From Perilla frutescens (taxonomy: Eukaryota; Streptophyta; Magnoliopsida; Lamiales; Lamiaceae): DNA of 64,000 nt. Below the pieces are notes generated by a model. The model made no database searches. It was not told the DNA's origin and was given only the letters and a program-made list of their open reading frames with translations. Where the stretch lies: the NCBI GenBank assembly GCA_026008535.1, contig BRKX01000006.1:44504664-44568663 (forward strand). Reading direction: 5' to 3'. Below are positions 25,308 through 37,194 of the stretch, in pieces (positions within the stretch are counted from its first letter, which is position 1; each line of letters begins with the position of its first letter). The translations under genes were made by a program, and so were the position numbers.

Positions 25308-26150
25308 CTAGCTTAATAAATTAAATTTAACGATATGCATAATGTTAATTATAAAAAAAAAACATAAACCCTAACATTAACACTAACTTATACAATAAAA
25401 ACACAATGAAGCATACAACTTCCGTAAAGCATAACTTTAATTTGAAAATTCAACAATATATTAATAATATAGCATACATTAGCACAACGTGAATTATAAC
25501 ATACAATAAAGCATCAATCATAACCATAACGTTAATGCTATATAGTTAAAACCATAAAATGAACTAAATTTATGGTAGAGAACTAGCGTTATGCTATGAA
25601 TAACCTGACGTTATGCGATGAACAACCTAACGTAATAGTGGATCTGTGAAAAAATAATGAAACACAGACCTTAACATACGCTCAAACTGTCCATAACGTA
25701 TAACACACCATTAACCCTCATGATATTAATGTTAACCGAACAAAAGCACAATTTTAACCTCTCTCGATTCAGACAACCGATGTGCATCTTCACATTGTGC
25801 CTCCATTGTTGCTGATAAATTCGTAACTTAAAAAACTATGGATTAGACGACATAGAGAGGGTGATTTGAGAGAGAGAGAGAGAGAGTCGATTTCCCAGAT
25901 GTATTTATTCATGAATTTCCGACGACCTCACTCCAAGCTCCGATGAGAGAGAGCATAACCTTTTTTTCACAGATAGTGAAAAGATGCGGAAGGTAAGAGA
26001 TGGGTGGTGGGAGAGGGTGAGAGGAGTAACGTTTATCTGATAGAGAGATAGAGGAGTAATGTTTTGTGAAGCTCTTTACTTTGAGCTTCATTATGATGTA
26101 ATTTGATTTATAACAGCCTCATCTTTCATTACATCAATCCGCATTCCTCC
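25308..26150. other. AT-rich repeat flank with AACGTTA words and a GA run
   Basis: Continuation of the repeat type at 18827-19668 (CATAACGTTAATG, ACCTGACGTTATG, CCTAACGTAAT). A short (GA)n run lies at about 25870-25887. No coding evidence; short minus-strand frames look spurious. Confidence 0.4.
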
Positions 26151-26159
26151 ATCATGATA

Positions 26160-26388
26160 CTTTTCTCTTTTCCATCGTATTAATAATCTTCAGATGCTTT
26201 GATAAAAATGATAAAAGAAGATATAAAAAGAAAAGGAAACATCACAGAGCTGAAGTTCATAACAATGTTCGTGAAGATCTAGGTGAATGTTCTTGTTGCT
26301 GATGAAGATGCATCTGTAAATATGAATGAGTTGTACCTGAAAAAACGAAGGAGCTGCTTTACCAACAGATAAAGACAAAGGGGGAGAT
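26160..26388 (+). mobile_element. internal 3' end of a SIRE/Maximus-like copia element
   Basis: Residual internal sequence ending in the polypurine tract AAAGACAAAGGGGGAGATTG, which abuts the LTR start TGTTAGTATTGTG at 26389. This arrangement is typical of the 3' end of SIRE/Maximus-type Ty1/copia elements. The rest of the element to the left is missing. Confidence 0.55.
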
Positions 26389-27068
26389 TGTTAGTATTGT
26401 GCTTGACACCAATCGAAGAGACACAGTCAAGGTGGATCCCTAGTGTCATGCTGCACACTATGTTTGTTTATCAAGTGCTCTACATTGTATTTGTTATAGT
26501 GATTAATTGTCATTCATCTATATGACATTGAATAATCACTTAAGATTTGGTTTTTCCAAGTACATGTCTACTGTTCTGGAAAATATTCATATAGATGTAC
26601 ATGAACGTGATCTGAACCGTCTGAAGACAGGTCATGCAAGGAGTTTGGATTAAGCTGAAGATGGAGACTGATGTGCATCATATCGTGCCACAACTGAGAT
26701 TGTTCAACATTCTGAATACTACCAGCTAGCTTGAGTGATAGCCAGAAGTTAACCTGTGAACATACAAGACATTCCGTTGTGCTACCTGAAGTGAAGGTTC
26801 AAGATTAACAATGTTCATTGCAACATTTGTGAACGTTTGCATGAACATCCTTTGTCTAGATTGTTCTTCCAAGATTGATGAAGCTGTTTGAGGTTTCCAA
26901 CCAAGAGGAGATTCAAAGATCATTCTAGAAAATGTCTTATCTAGCTTGAAGAGCATGAGATTGAAGACAAAGGTAAAGTTCTAAAGTTGGAAGAAATCTG
27001 AACTTGGATTGTCCTAGGTCTCGGTTCCAATAAGAAAAGTTTCCTTATTAGTTTCAGATTAGGATTAG
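26389..27068 (+). mobile_element. copia LTR, left part (split by Athila-like insertion)
   Basis: Starts TGTTAG directly after the polypurine tract. The segment AGAAAAGTTTCCTTATTAG at about 27035-27053 is matched in the second copy of this LTR family at about 60245-60265. It is interrupted after GACAC (27069-27073) by the gypsy element; the right part resumes at 36609. Confidence 0.7.
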
Positions 27069-27073
27069 GACAC

Positions 27074-28485
27074 TGATTAGTCCATTTATTTCGTGTTTTT
27101 ATGGGAATTTTATTCGTTATAAATGTCCTTTTTAATGTATTTTGAGTCAAAAAGAACTAAGATGAGGTCATAGGGCATTGCGGAGGACAAGTTTGGCGAA
27201 AGGGGCATTTTATGCCCAGTTATTCAAGTAAAATCCAAGCTAAAGATTCATTCGGAGGCATAGAGAACTTTTTTCAGTACTCATCCTATATTCGGGTGGC
27301 GGAATGGGCATATCAGAGATGGATGAGGCTGACTGTAAGATGTCGTGCCCACTTTGCTCGTGCAGACTTGACAACAATGGGCTGGGCTAGAGCGATTGCG
27401 AGAAACTCGGGATCAGTTTGAAGAGAGAGATGAGAAGGATAGCTACATTATCCGAAGAAGAGTTGGAGGTGGACTGAACTCTTAGAGGCATTGCAAAGAA
27501 GAGATAAGCCCAATCCCTAAAAAATAGGGATTTGGTCAACTTATGCTTATCCAGTCAGATTAGAGAGGGCACGCCAGTTCCGGAAATCCAGTGAAGAACC
27601 CAGCTTGTTGGGTAGCCTTTGGGACTTAGGATTATGTTTTCAAACTCAAAGATTATGTTGAGTATTTTTGCGTATTAAATTCAGTAAGTTTCCTTTACAA
27701 TTATGTCTTTCATTTCTTCAATTTTAATTATGTCTAGCATGCTTGGCTAGACTCTTAATTCTGGTGTTTGAACAATGAAAATGGTTTGAATATAAATCTA
27801 GACTCGTGAGGCCAAAATGGGCATAGTAATGCATGATAGGTTTATATTGATTCTTGTGCCTTGTTCCACGTGAGCGTGTGCCTGAAATGCCCAATGTGGC
27901 TGATCACTCGTTAGGTAAAGAGGGCACATCACTATTAATTGAATTGGCGAATCGTGACTGTGTTGGTTCATATAGTAATAAGGGAATCAATAGGTTGTTG
28001 TGGGCACACGAGGAATCGGTAAACACAACAGATTTGGGTTTGTTTAAGGCATACTGCTATTTGATCACTTACATCTCTTTGGGGAACCGGGGGGTGGGTG
28101 ACTGATTAGGGATTTAATTGATGAGGAATTGCTTTTAAGTCTAAAATAAAAGGATGAATGAGGAGACGCAGAGAGAAATCTGGTCTCCATAACTAGATGA
28201 TTTATCATGTATGAAAATCAGTGTGCCCATGATCGAGTTGATATAAATTTAGACCAAATTCAAGTTCAAATGCCAGAACCTTTGTTATTTGATATTTTCT
28301 TTAGTTTCTTTTGCAGATTTAATTTCCAGTAGTGACAACAAACCAAAACCCCTTTTATGATTGATTACTTGAAGATGGAATCACAACAGCTCTCTGTGGG
28401 ATTGACCCGTACTTATCAGCTGACTATGCTTGCTGTGGGCACAGGAGTTATAAATTATTTTTGAGCGCGAAATGACCGCGCGTCA
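27074..28485 (+). repeat. 5' LTR of the Athila-like element
   Basis: Starts TGATTAGTCC and ends GCGCGTCA. Clearly homologous to 34357-36603. Relative to the 3' LTR it lacks about 150 bp near 27612 (between CAGCTTGTTGGG and CCTTTGGGACTTAGG) and has no MITE. Point differences are frequent, so the insertion is not very recent. Confidence 0.9.
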
Positions 28486-28489
28486 AAAT

Positions 28490-28507
28490 TGGCGCCATTG
28501 CCGGGGA
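28490..28507 (+). other. primer-binding site of the Athila-like element
   Basis: TGGCGCCATTGCCGGGGA, four bases after the 5' LTR, is the usual primer-binding sequence of Athila/Tat gypsy elements, generally assigned to tRNA-Asp. Confidence 0.8.
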
Positions 28508-28556
28508 GCTAGTTTCTAGTGATTTTATCTTCCACAATTGGTGAGCCTGGAAGTTG

Positions 28557-29150
28557 ATGCCCATGGGCTCTTCAGAGGAGACTCTATTGTACGATCCAGA
28601 GATAGAGAAGATTTCGAGGAAAAATAGGACAGCAGCGAAGAGGGCACGCCAAGCCACAAATAGACCTCGTGAGCCCACACCACCATCAGAAGATCAAGAA
28701 GATCAAGGAGACGAAGGGCACGAGGAGGAAGGACAGTTTGAGAACGGCCACAACATCAACATGGCCGCAAATGGAAATGCCGCGAATGACAATGCGGATG
28801 ATAACAGGACTTTAAGGCAGTTGGTCTTTCCGACCAACATGAATCTGCGCCTGATGGACATTACACTCCTAGCTGTGACTCAGAACTGGGATATTCATGC
28901 AAACTTTATCCAGATCTTGCCAAAGTTCCATGGAATGCCCAGAGAGGATCCACAAAGGCACTTGCAAAATTTTGAGATGGTTTGCCAAACTCAACATTCG
29001 ACCATGGACGAGAGGAGTATGTGCGATTGGTCTCGTTCCCTTTCACCCTTCAGGATGGGGCACGAGACTGGCTGTACACATTACCCACTAGCGTTGTGAC
29101 CACATGGAGAAAACTTCAACAGAAGTTTTTAGAGAAATATTTCCCAGCAC
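28557..29150 (+). pseudogene. gag remnant of the Athila-like element
   Basis: The first frame (28557 on) has an acidic, Pro-rich N-terminus and then the capsid-type segment LPKFHGMPREDPQRHLQNF. A frameshift near 29000 moves the rest into another frame, where FPFTLQDGARDWLYTLP and LQQKFLEKYFPA continue the gag domain. It then stops abruptly at the junction with RNase H. Encodes a structural protein in intact relatives; broken here. Confidence 0.8.
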
Positions 29151-30755
29151 TACTGAAAAAGAGCTATTGGCAGTAGTGTTTGCATTCGAGAAGTTTTGGT
29201 CTTATCTCTTGGGAGCAAAGAGCATTGTTTACAGAGATCACGGTGCCCTGAGGAATTTGATGGCCAAGAAAGAGACGAATCCGAGACTAATTAGATGGAT
29301 CCTACTCTTGCAGGAGTTTGATGTCGAGATAAAGGATAAGAGTGGGGCACAAAACTTAGTAGCCGACCATCTGAGCCGATTGCTGAATGAAAAAGGCGAT
29401 GAGATGCCCATTACGGATCATTTTCCTGATGTGGATTTGTACTCAGCACGAGGCACATTAGAGCCCTGGTATGCAGATATAGTAAATTTTTTGGAGTCTG
29501 GAAAGCCGCCAATTGGGTACTCATGGTACCAAAAGAATAAATTGAGGCAAGAGAGCAAGTTATATGCCTGGCATAGCCCTATTCTTTGGAGGAGATGTGT
29601 TGATCAAATCATAAGAAGATGTGTCCCAGATTATAAACTTAAGGAGATTTTGAAGCATTGTCATAATTATGCTTGCGGAGGGCATTTCGGACCAAACCGA
29701 ACAGCGAGAAGAGTTCTGGATTGTGGTTTCTTTTGGCCCACAATTTTTAAGGATGCCCACGACGTTTGCAAAAGGTGTGATCAGTGCCAGAGAATCGGAA
29801 ACATCACCAGAAGGAATGAAATGCACATAACGCCATCATGCCAGTAGAAATTTTCGATGTTTGGGGAATGGATTTTATGGGACCCCTTGCAAATTCCAAG
29901 GGAAACCATTATATTATCCTGGCAGTTGATTATGTGTCCAAATGGGTGGAGGCAAAGACTACTCTTACCAATGATGCAAGGGTAGTAGTCGCATTTCTAA
30001 AATCCCACATTTTTAGCCGGTTTGGTGTGCCCAGGTCCATCATTAGTGATCAAGGGACCCATTTTTGCAACCAAACGATGGAAATGCTATTGAAAAAGTA
30101 TGTAGTAAATCATAGAGTCACAACAGCCTATCATCCACAAGAGAATGGCCAAGCTGAAGTCTCAAATTGAGAAATTAAAGCCATCCTTGGGAAGGTAGTA
30201 AATCCAAGTCGGAAAGACTGGAGTGTCCATTTGGATGATGCTATGTGGGTATACCAGACTGCATTCAAGACTCCAATTGGGATGTCCCCATACCGAATGC
30301 TATTTGGGAAGTGTTGTCATCTGCCAGTCGAGCTGGAACACAATGCACGATGGGCACTTCAGAAGCTGAACATGGATAAGGAAGCAGCTGGGCATTTTAG
30401 GAAATTACAAATTCAGGAGCTGGAAGAAATGAGAATGGAAGCCTATGATAATGTTGTGCTTTACAAGGAAAAGATGAAGAGGCTTCATGATCAAGTGATT
30501 AGAAGAAAGAGATTCTTCCCAGGACAACAAGTGCTTTTGTACCATTCAAGGTTCAAATTGATAGGAGGAAGTCTGAGGACCAAGTGGGTTAGTTCATTTG
30601 AAGTCTATGCGGAATGCCCCAATGGGGCAGTGGAGCTCAAAAATCCTAAAACGGAAGGGCAATTCAAGGTTAATGACCATCGTCTCAAACCATACCTAGG
30701 GTATTCTGATCGGGATGCTAGAGTGGTCTGGCTTGGGGAGCCCATTTACACCTAA
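29143..30755 (+). pseudogene. RNase H-integrase part of pol, with frameshift and stop
   Basis: RNase H C-terminal half starts at TEKELLAVVFAFEKF. Then come the integrase H2C2 zinc finger (HCHN..H..CKRCDQC, about 29657-29790) and, after a frameshift near 29840, the catalytic core with DFMGPL, the second Asp in SDQGTHF and the Glu in ENGQAE. An in-frame TGA stands near 30168. The frame resumes from about 30231 with the C-terminal domain (FKTPIGMSPYRMLFGK, VNDHRLKPYL). DNA integration enzyme in active relatives; inactive here because the frame is interrupted. Confidence 0.85.
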
Positions 30756-31091
30756 ATAGGGATTTTATTGTGCCCACGACAATAAATGGGGCGCTACTGG
30801 GAGGCAACCCAGGTTTTAATTGCTTTAATTTGTTTTTATTTTAATTAAATAAAGTTCTAGTAATTAAACTAGATTATGAGGCAATTTTACGCTTGTTTTT
30901 GGATAAGTATGTGATCTACAGGTTAGGATAAGAAGAGAGAAATCAAGGATAAAGGTAAATCCTGGGAAAATAGGGACTCTAAAGCAGGGCACTCTAAAGA
31001 GATAAAGATGGAGCCCCGATTTTTAGGAATAATGCTTATCCATTACTGTGGGCATACCGAACGCATAAAAACCCTAAGAATTTGAAAGGTC
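30756..31091. other. spacer between pol and the extra ORF
   Basis: Non-coding linker within the Athila-like element. No separate feature seen. Confidence 0.4.
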
Positions 31092-33121
31092 ATGGTCACA
31101 TCAAGCTACAGTAGCACTATGTTTAAAACAAACCCCACAAGATCCAAACAATCACTTTCACTCTCCTTAAATTTTTCTGAAACATCTAAGCCCTCTTCGA
31201 AAAACCCTTCGAGCAAAAACCCTCCCACCACCTCTCAAGCTTCAACAATGGTGAACACCAGAGGCAAGAAAGCTTTTCCCAAGGCTAAGGGCAAGCTGGA
31301 GTTCAAAGTTCCCGCTGTGGTCGAGAAGCCCGCGTAACCAAAAGGTGCAAAGCAGAAGGCTGTTAAGCCCAAGGTTGGAGTCACCACCGGAGCTGTCACC
31401 GGAGCAACCAGCAAGGTTGCTGAAGAGATTGTACCTGAGAAGGAGCCCGCGGTCGTGGTGGAAGAGACGAGCTCTTCAACGTCGTTACAAGAAGACTTGC
31501 CAAAAAAGGATGCCACGACTGTGGCCATGCAGAACCAGCTACAAAGCCCATGCCGAAGCAAGTTCAAGGAGTAGCGAAAGTGACCATGAAAAAAGAGAAA
31601 AAACAGGCTAGGGTTCCTACACCCGAGCCATCTGAAGAAGCTGTCGAAGAAGATGAGAATGTGAAAGAGGAAGGAGATGAAGGATTAGACTATTTTGTGG
31701 ATGAACTGGATGAGATGGATTCTCAGAGAGAGGAGGAGCCATTTGTGGAGATAAAGAAAAGAGCTCTAGAGAGGGCCAAGGGAAAGAAAAAAGTTGGGGA
31801 GCCCATTCCAGAGCAGTCAGAGCAGCCGGAAGATTCTCAGCGTGAGAAGACTGAAGATGAGGTCTCTGAGCAAGAGGAGGAGGAGCAAGAGCAAAGTGAG
31901 CGATCTCAAGCTCACACACTCGTTGATGAGCCATTAGAGGACTCGCCGCCCAAGCAGAGGGTCGGCAAGGCGGTGGCCGTGAAGGCAGGAGAGAAGATTG
32001 TTGGAGAACCCTCTTCGTGGAAGAGAAAGGCTGAGCAGGGCAAACCAAAGCTCGAACCCAAGAAGAGCAGAAGAGTAGGGAGCCCCACTCCAAGAAAGTT
32101 TGGAAGCGGTCCACCACCGGTCAGGGGCATCATAAACTCAAAAGGAGTCCACCGTGAATCTCTTGTCGCTCTGGGTATAAAGCAGGAGGTAAGAGATCTT
32201 TTCGCTGCTATTGGGTGGGAATTTTTTCTGGATATGGAGTATGTCATTTTCTCTATTCTCTCGCGAGAGTTTGTTCAAAATCTGAAAATTAAGCCTGTAA
32301 ATAAGCCTGCTACATCTACTAGGGTCATGAATTTAAAAAATTTGGGAAGAAGTTTTTCTATATCTGCCGATGAATTGAATATGCTGTTGGGCATTGTGTC
32401 TTATATGGATCTCCAAGATGATTGGTATGTGAATGCATTAACTGTTGTCCTCGACTCTGCTGAGGGAGTAGAGGCAAAATGGGTTGAGGTTGGGGATGGC
32501 TCCACTTATCAAAGTGGAGCCACAAAAGGCTATTGTCTGAACAATGAAGTTTTGAGATTCTGTCACAGGGTGTTTGCCTACAGTTTCTTTGGTAGGAATG
32601 ATAACTCTAATTCCATAACTAATCAAGAGCTTTTCATTCTCTGGTGCATGGTTAAGAAAATTAAAATCAATTTTGGCTCTGCAGCCATCGCGCACTTCAG
32701 GGAGATAAAAACACACCCTAAGCATATAATCTCTTGTGCCCAACTAATCACCCAGATTGCTGTTAGATCTAGGTTGCTAGATTTAAGTACCACTGACTTG
32801 ACCCCCCTGCCCCTTGAATTCTTTGATATTGCTTGCCTAAAGAGAATACAGGATGTGGTGGAAGATGAAGAAGGAAAGCCTATTTTCTTTGTGCCGAGGA
32901 CAGACCCCTCGAGCCTTTTGATGATTGCGGGTATATCTAGGAAGCCACTAGTAGGGAGGGCACAACAAGGGGAGCATCTGGTCACGGTGATTCTGAAAAA
33001 GTTGGAAGCGTTGGAGAATGCCCAGTCCCAGACAGATGAGAAACTAGACCACATGGAGACAGCCCTGAAAGCCTATTTCAAACACATTGGGTTCCTATAC
33101 CCAACGCCCTCATCCGATTGA
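31092..33121 (+). pseudogene. Athila-type extra (env-position) ORF, frame-broken at its 5' part
   Basis: The frame from 31092 is basic and Ser/Pro-rich and stops at about 31337. After at least one indel the main frame (31550-33121, 523 codons) runs open. It has a long Glu/Lys-rich acidic region, a basic patch (KKSRR), then a globular C-terminal half with FSISADELNMLLGIV and NQELFILWCMVKKIKINF, and a terminal coiled-coil-like end. This layout fits the ORF after integrase in Athila elements, sometimes called env-like or 'putative plant transposon protein'. No clear signal peptide or membrane segment is seen, so an envelope role is not supported here. Confidence 0.65.
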
Positions 33122-34356
33122 TTCCTGATTCTTTCTTTCCTTAGATTATTTTTTTATTTTTGTTCTTTGTTGTCATTTGTGTGTCGCCCCTGTTCACCCA
33201 CTTTGCCTAGTGAAAAGTGTGTGGGTGGGGGCATTCCAGTTTATGTTTTAATGTTTTTGTTGAGTCTGTGTTTAACACTTTGCATAATGCAAAGTGTGTA
33301 GGTGGCTAGTTGAGTCAAGCATGCTTTTTGTGAAGTCTATGTGGTCATTGCTTTTGATATTTTCAACATTAAACTGCTTCATATTAAAAATCAGCATGTC
33401 CGCATGAGATAGGGATGACGAACGAGTTTAGCATGCCCAGTGAGACTTGAGCCTAAATGTTGTATGCCCATTGCACAGTTTTCTTTACTTCATGTGTGAA
33501 CAATTGTGTGCTTAGAAATTCTAGAATTTGCTATTGTTCTGTTTGAAGCCTGGAAATTGTTGATGCATAAGTAGATGATATAGGCCTTTTTTTTTTGCTG
33601 AGCCACTGAAAAGAAAATGTTACCCACCAATGACACAGCCTTTGCAGCCCCTTGAGCCTATGAAATGCCCTGGCAGATTTCTTGTTTGGGATGGTAAAAT
33701 ATGTAGCTAGGGCATTATAAGAACCTGAAAAAGAAAAAAATGGAGAAGGCAAAATTGTTGGGGGATATGCGTGAAAAGGCTATAAAAGATAGGAGAATAA
33801 ATAAAATAAATAAATAAAAAAGAAAAAAATGATAAAAGAAAAGGAAAGAAAAATAAATTCTCCTAGTCTTAAGTATTCAGAGTGTCCAAGAGTAAATAAA
33901 TAATTTGTTGTCTGAACGGAGCACAGTAGGGTAGTGATTTAGCAAAAATAGGGGGCCCTGTACAGAAATAAAACCCCACCTATATGAAATGCCCATTGTA
34001 GCCTAAAAAGCCCTATTGATACTTATGCATCTATGATTTCGAGAGATTGATAATAGAATTTTAGCAAGCCTATGGGATGACTAAGTACATAATTGCATTG
34101 ATTTGAGTGTATACATTGAGCCTAAACACTGAGTGAAGAGAGTTGTGAGGATTACCACGCTGAACTCATTTTTTACCTATTTTTGGTATGCTGATACTTT
34201 GCAGTTTTATTGGAATATTGATTGTGATGTACCCACGCTGATTAACAGTTTGCATGCTTTGTTTTGAGTCTGTTCTTTTACCTTTCTTTTCTTTTATTTT
34301 TTCTGGACGCATTGCATCCCATGCTTGAGGACAATCATGTCTAAAGTGTGTGGGTG
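33122..34356 (+). other. 3' untranslated region and polypurine tract of the Athila-like element
   Basis: Non-coding. It contains three copies of AAAGTGTGTGGGTG-like sequence (33214-33227, 33291-33304, 34343-34356). The last touches the 3' LTR start and sits where the polypurine tract should be. The first two are in hairpin-forming contexts. Confidence 0.55.
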
Positions 34357-36603
34357 TGATAAAAGTATATTTATTTCGTATTTTTATGGGCATTTTGTTC
34401 GTTATAAATGTCATTTTAGTGTGTTTTGAGTCAAAAAGAACCATGATGAGGTCATAGGGCATTGCGGAGGTCAAGTCTGGCGAAAGGGGCATTTTATGCC
34501 CAGTTATTCAAGTAAAATCCAAGCTAAAGATTTAGTCAGAGGCACAAGGGACTTCTTTCAGCACTCATCCTATATTCGGGTGGTGGAATGGGCATATCAT
34601 AGATGGATGAGGCTGACTGTAAGATGTCGTGCCCACTTTGCTCGTGCAGACTTGACAACAATGGGCTGGGCTAGGGCGATTGTGAGAAACCCGGGATTAG
34701 TTTGAAGAGAGAGACGAGAAGGATAGCTACATTATCCGAAGAAGAGTTGGAGGTGGACTGGACTCTCAGAGGCGTTGCAAATAAGAGATAAGCCCAATCC
34801 CTAAAAAATAGGGATTTGGTCAACTTATGCTTATCCAGTCAGATCAGAGAGGGCACACCAGTTCCAGAAATCCAGTGAAGACTAGGGTTGTAAACGAATC
34901 GAATCGGAGCGAATATCTATGTATTCGATTTGATTCGAAAAAATTGTTACATATTCGATTCGGTATTCGATATAATTTCGAATATTTTTTTTGTTCGTAT
35001 TCGATTCGATAAGATATTCGCAAATATTCAATTCGATTCGATTTTTTAAAGTGTATTATAAACATACAATACGATTCGATTTGATTCAAAATTTCCTTAA
35101 TTTTACACTATTCGATTCGCAATTTTTAAGAAAATTTCCTAAAATAATATTTTAAACCAATATTTTACCTAATAGACAATTAAACACAAACCTCAATAAT
35201 AAATGATATTTCTGATTCATTTACCTAATAAACACTCAATAATAGATGCTAAAAACATATTTATGTGTTCCAACTCACTATTCACAAATAATAATATATC
35301 ACATACTAACAAATATTTATATATCAGAATCCATTATATATATATATATGTTTATATATATATATATAAACATAAATCAAATCGAATATTTTCGAATATC
35401 GAATCGAATATCATGATTTTGAGTTTGAATTTGATAACTAATCGAATCGGAAAAAGTATTTGTATTTGTATTCGAATCACAAATTTTCGAATTCGAATAT
35501 CAAAAAATCGAATCGAATATTGAACTGAACCAAAATTATTTGATTCATTTACAACCCTAGTGAAGACCCCAGCTTGTTGGGGGATCTCTGATTCGGAAAT
35601 GTAACTATTCAAGCTTCTTTTAATTCTGGAAACAACAACTTTTGGCAGTAAGAAACATTGCTACACTTTTATTTTTCTGCACTTTCATTTACGTACGCTG
35701 CTTGGCAGCAAGAAACAATCCATCGGCCTTAAGCCTTTGAGACTTAGGATTATGTTTTCAAACTCAACGATTATGTTGAGTAATTTTGCGTATTAAATTC
35801 AGTAAGTTTCCTTTACAATGTCTTTCATTTCTGCAATTTTAAGTATGTCTAGCATGCTTGACTAGACTCTTAATTATGGTGTTTGAACAACGAAAATGGT
35901 TTGAATATAAATCTAGACTCGTGAGGCCAAAATGGGCATAGTAATGCATGATAGTTTTCTATTGATTCTTGTGCCTTGTTCCACGTGAGTGTGTGTCTGA
36001 AATGCCCAATGTGGCTGATCACTCGTTAGGTAAAGAGGGCACATCACTATTAATTGAATTGGAGAATCGTGACTGTGTGTTGGTTCATATAGTAATAAGG
36101 AAATCAATAGGTTGTTGTGGGCACACGAGGAATCGGTAAACACAACAGATTTGGGTTTGTCTAGGGCACACTGCTATTTGATCACTTATATCTCTTTGGG
36201 GAACCGAGGGGTTGGGTGACTGATTAGGGATTTAATTGACGAGGAATTGCTTTTAAGTCTAAAATGAAAGGATGAATGAGAAGACTCAGAGAGGAATCCG
36301 GTCTCCATAACTAGATGATTTATCATGTATGAAAATCAGTGTGCCCATGATCGAGTTGATATAAATTTAAACCAAATTCAAGTTCAAATGCTAGAACCTT
36401 TGTTATTTGATATTTTCTTTAGTTTCTTTTGCAGATTTAATTTCCAGTAATGACAACAAACCAAAACCCCTTTTATGATTGATTACTTGAAGGTGGAATC
36501 ACAATAGCTCTCTATGGGATCGACCTGTACTCATCAGCTGCCTACGCTCGCTGTGGGCACAAGAGTTATAAATTATTTTTTAGCACGAAACGACCGCGCG
36601 TCA
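34357..36603 (+). repeat. 3' LTR of the Athila-like element (contains a hAT MITE)
   Basis: Starts TGATAAAAG and ends GCGCGTCA followed by the target duplication GACAC. It is 2247 bp long because of the 677-bp MITE at 34883-35559 and about 150 bp missing from the other LTR. Confidence 0.9.
34883..35559. mobile_element. hAT-type MITE inside the 3' LTR
   Basis: Terminal inverted repeats TAGGGTTGTAAACGAATC and GATTCATTTACAACCCTA flank 677 bp of AT-rich DNA packed with ATTCGATTCGAATAT-like words. The 8-bp target duplication GTGAAGAC (34875-34882 and 35560-35567) is perfect. The 5' LTR shows the corresponding empty site (CCAGTGAAGAACCCAGC at about 27590-27606). TSD length and end sequence fit hAT. 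It encodes no transposase. Confidence 0.88.
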
Positions 36604-36608
36604 GACAC

Positions 36609-37194
36609 CTGTTCCCTTGATTAGGCTGTATTGCTCATCTATAAATAAGCATGTGATACAGACCTGTTAGTAGACACACCGAATAGAAAAATTACACTGA
36701 ATATTTAAAAGAGCTATAATTGTTTTAAGCCACTTAGTTTCGGTTGTGAGTTTTGACTAGAGTTTAGTGTTCTAATCATTGTGTATTGAAACACTTTTCA
36801 TACACTATCAAAAGGAGTCTCGGGAGATATTTCTTGTGGGAACTAGATAGGTTAGATATCCAGGTTGTGCGGGGATCTCACAATTCAATTCAACGAAAGA
36901 AGATGTACTGGTAGAAAGGGTTTTAAGTGATAAGAGGTCAGCTGCGTGTAAAATCCTAAGTAAACGTGACACCAGAGTAGTGAAAAAATTGTCATGGACT
37001 TGACAAGTCCCCCTAACGTAGATCAGTTAATCGAATATGGTTACTAATCTGTTGTGTGCTTTTACATTCTACAATTTACATTAAGTTTACTATAACGTTC
37101 TTGAACATTACCATGAACTTTATCATACAACGTTCGTGATCTTTTCAGTGAACATTTGTAGTCATATACCAATCACACGGGGTGTGCATTTTCA
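36609..37194 (+). mobile_element. copia LTR, right part
   Basis: Continues the LTR interrupted at 27068. It holds CTATAAATAAGC, a likely LTR TATA box, and the words ACACTTTTCATACACT and CATGGACTTGACAAG, which recur in the second LTR of the same family (about 60470-60625). It ends GTGTGCATTTTCA. Confidence 0.7.

Larger units (their letters stand above)
27074..36603 (+). mobile_element. Athila-like Ty3/gypsy LTR retrotransposon, internally deleted
   Basis: The ends are TG...CA and the flanks are the 5-bp target duplication GACAC (27069-27073, 36604-36608). Parts: 5' LTR 27074-28485, primer-binding site 28490-28507, gag remnant, a deletion junction near 29150, RNase H and integrase, an extra downstream ORF, and 3' LTR 34357-36603. 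Protease and most reverse transcriptase are gone and several frames are broken, so it is not autonomous. An extra ORF after integrase and a TGGCGCC primer site fit the Athila group. The insertion sits inside an older copia LTR. Confidence 0.9.

Noticed and set aside
27212..27421. 69-codon frame repeated at 34496-34705
   Set aside because: It is the same part of the two LTRs of the Athila-like element, not a gene pair.
31617..33054. Long minus-strand frames opposite the Athila extra ORF
   Set aside because: Antisense shadows of a biased, Glu/Lys-rich coding region.
31550..33121. Envelope glycoprotein in the Athila-like element
   Set aside because: No signal peptide, membrane anchor or cysteine pattern seen; only the position after integrase suggests the env-like label.
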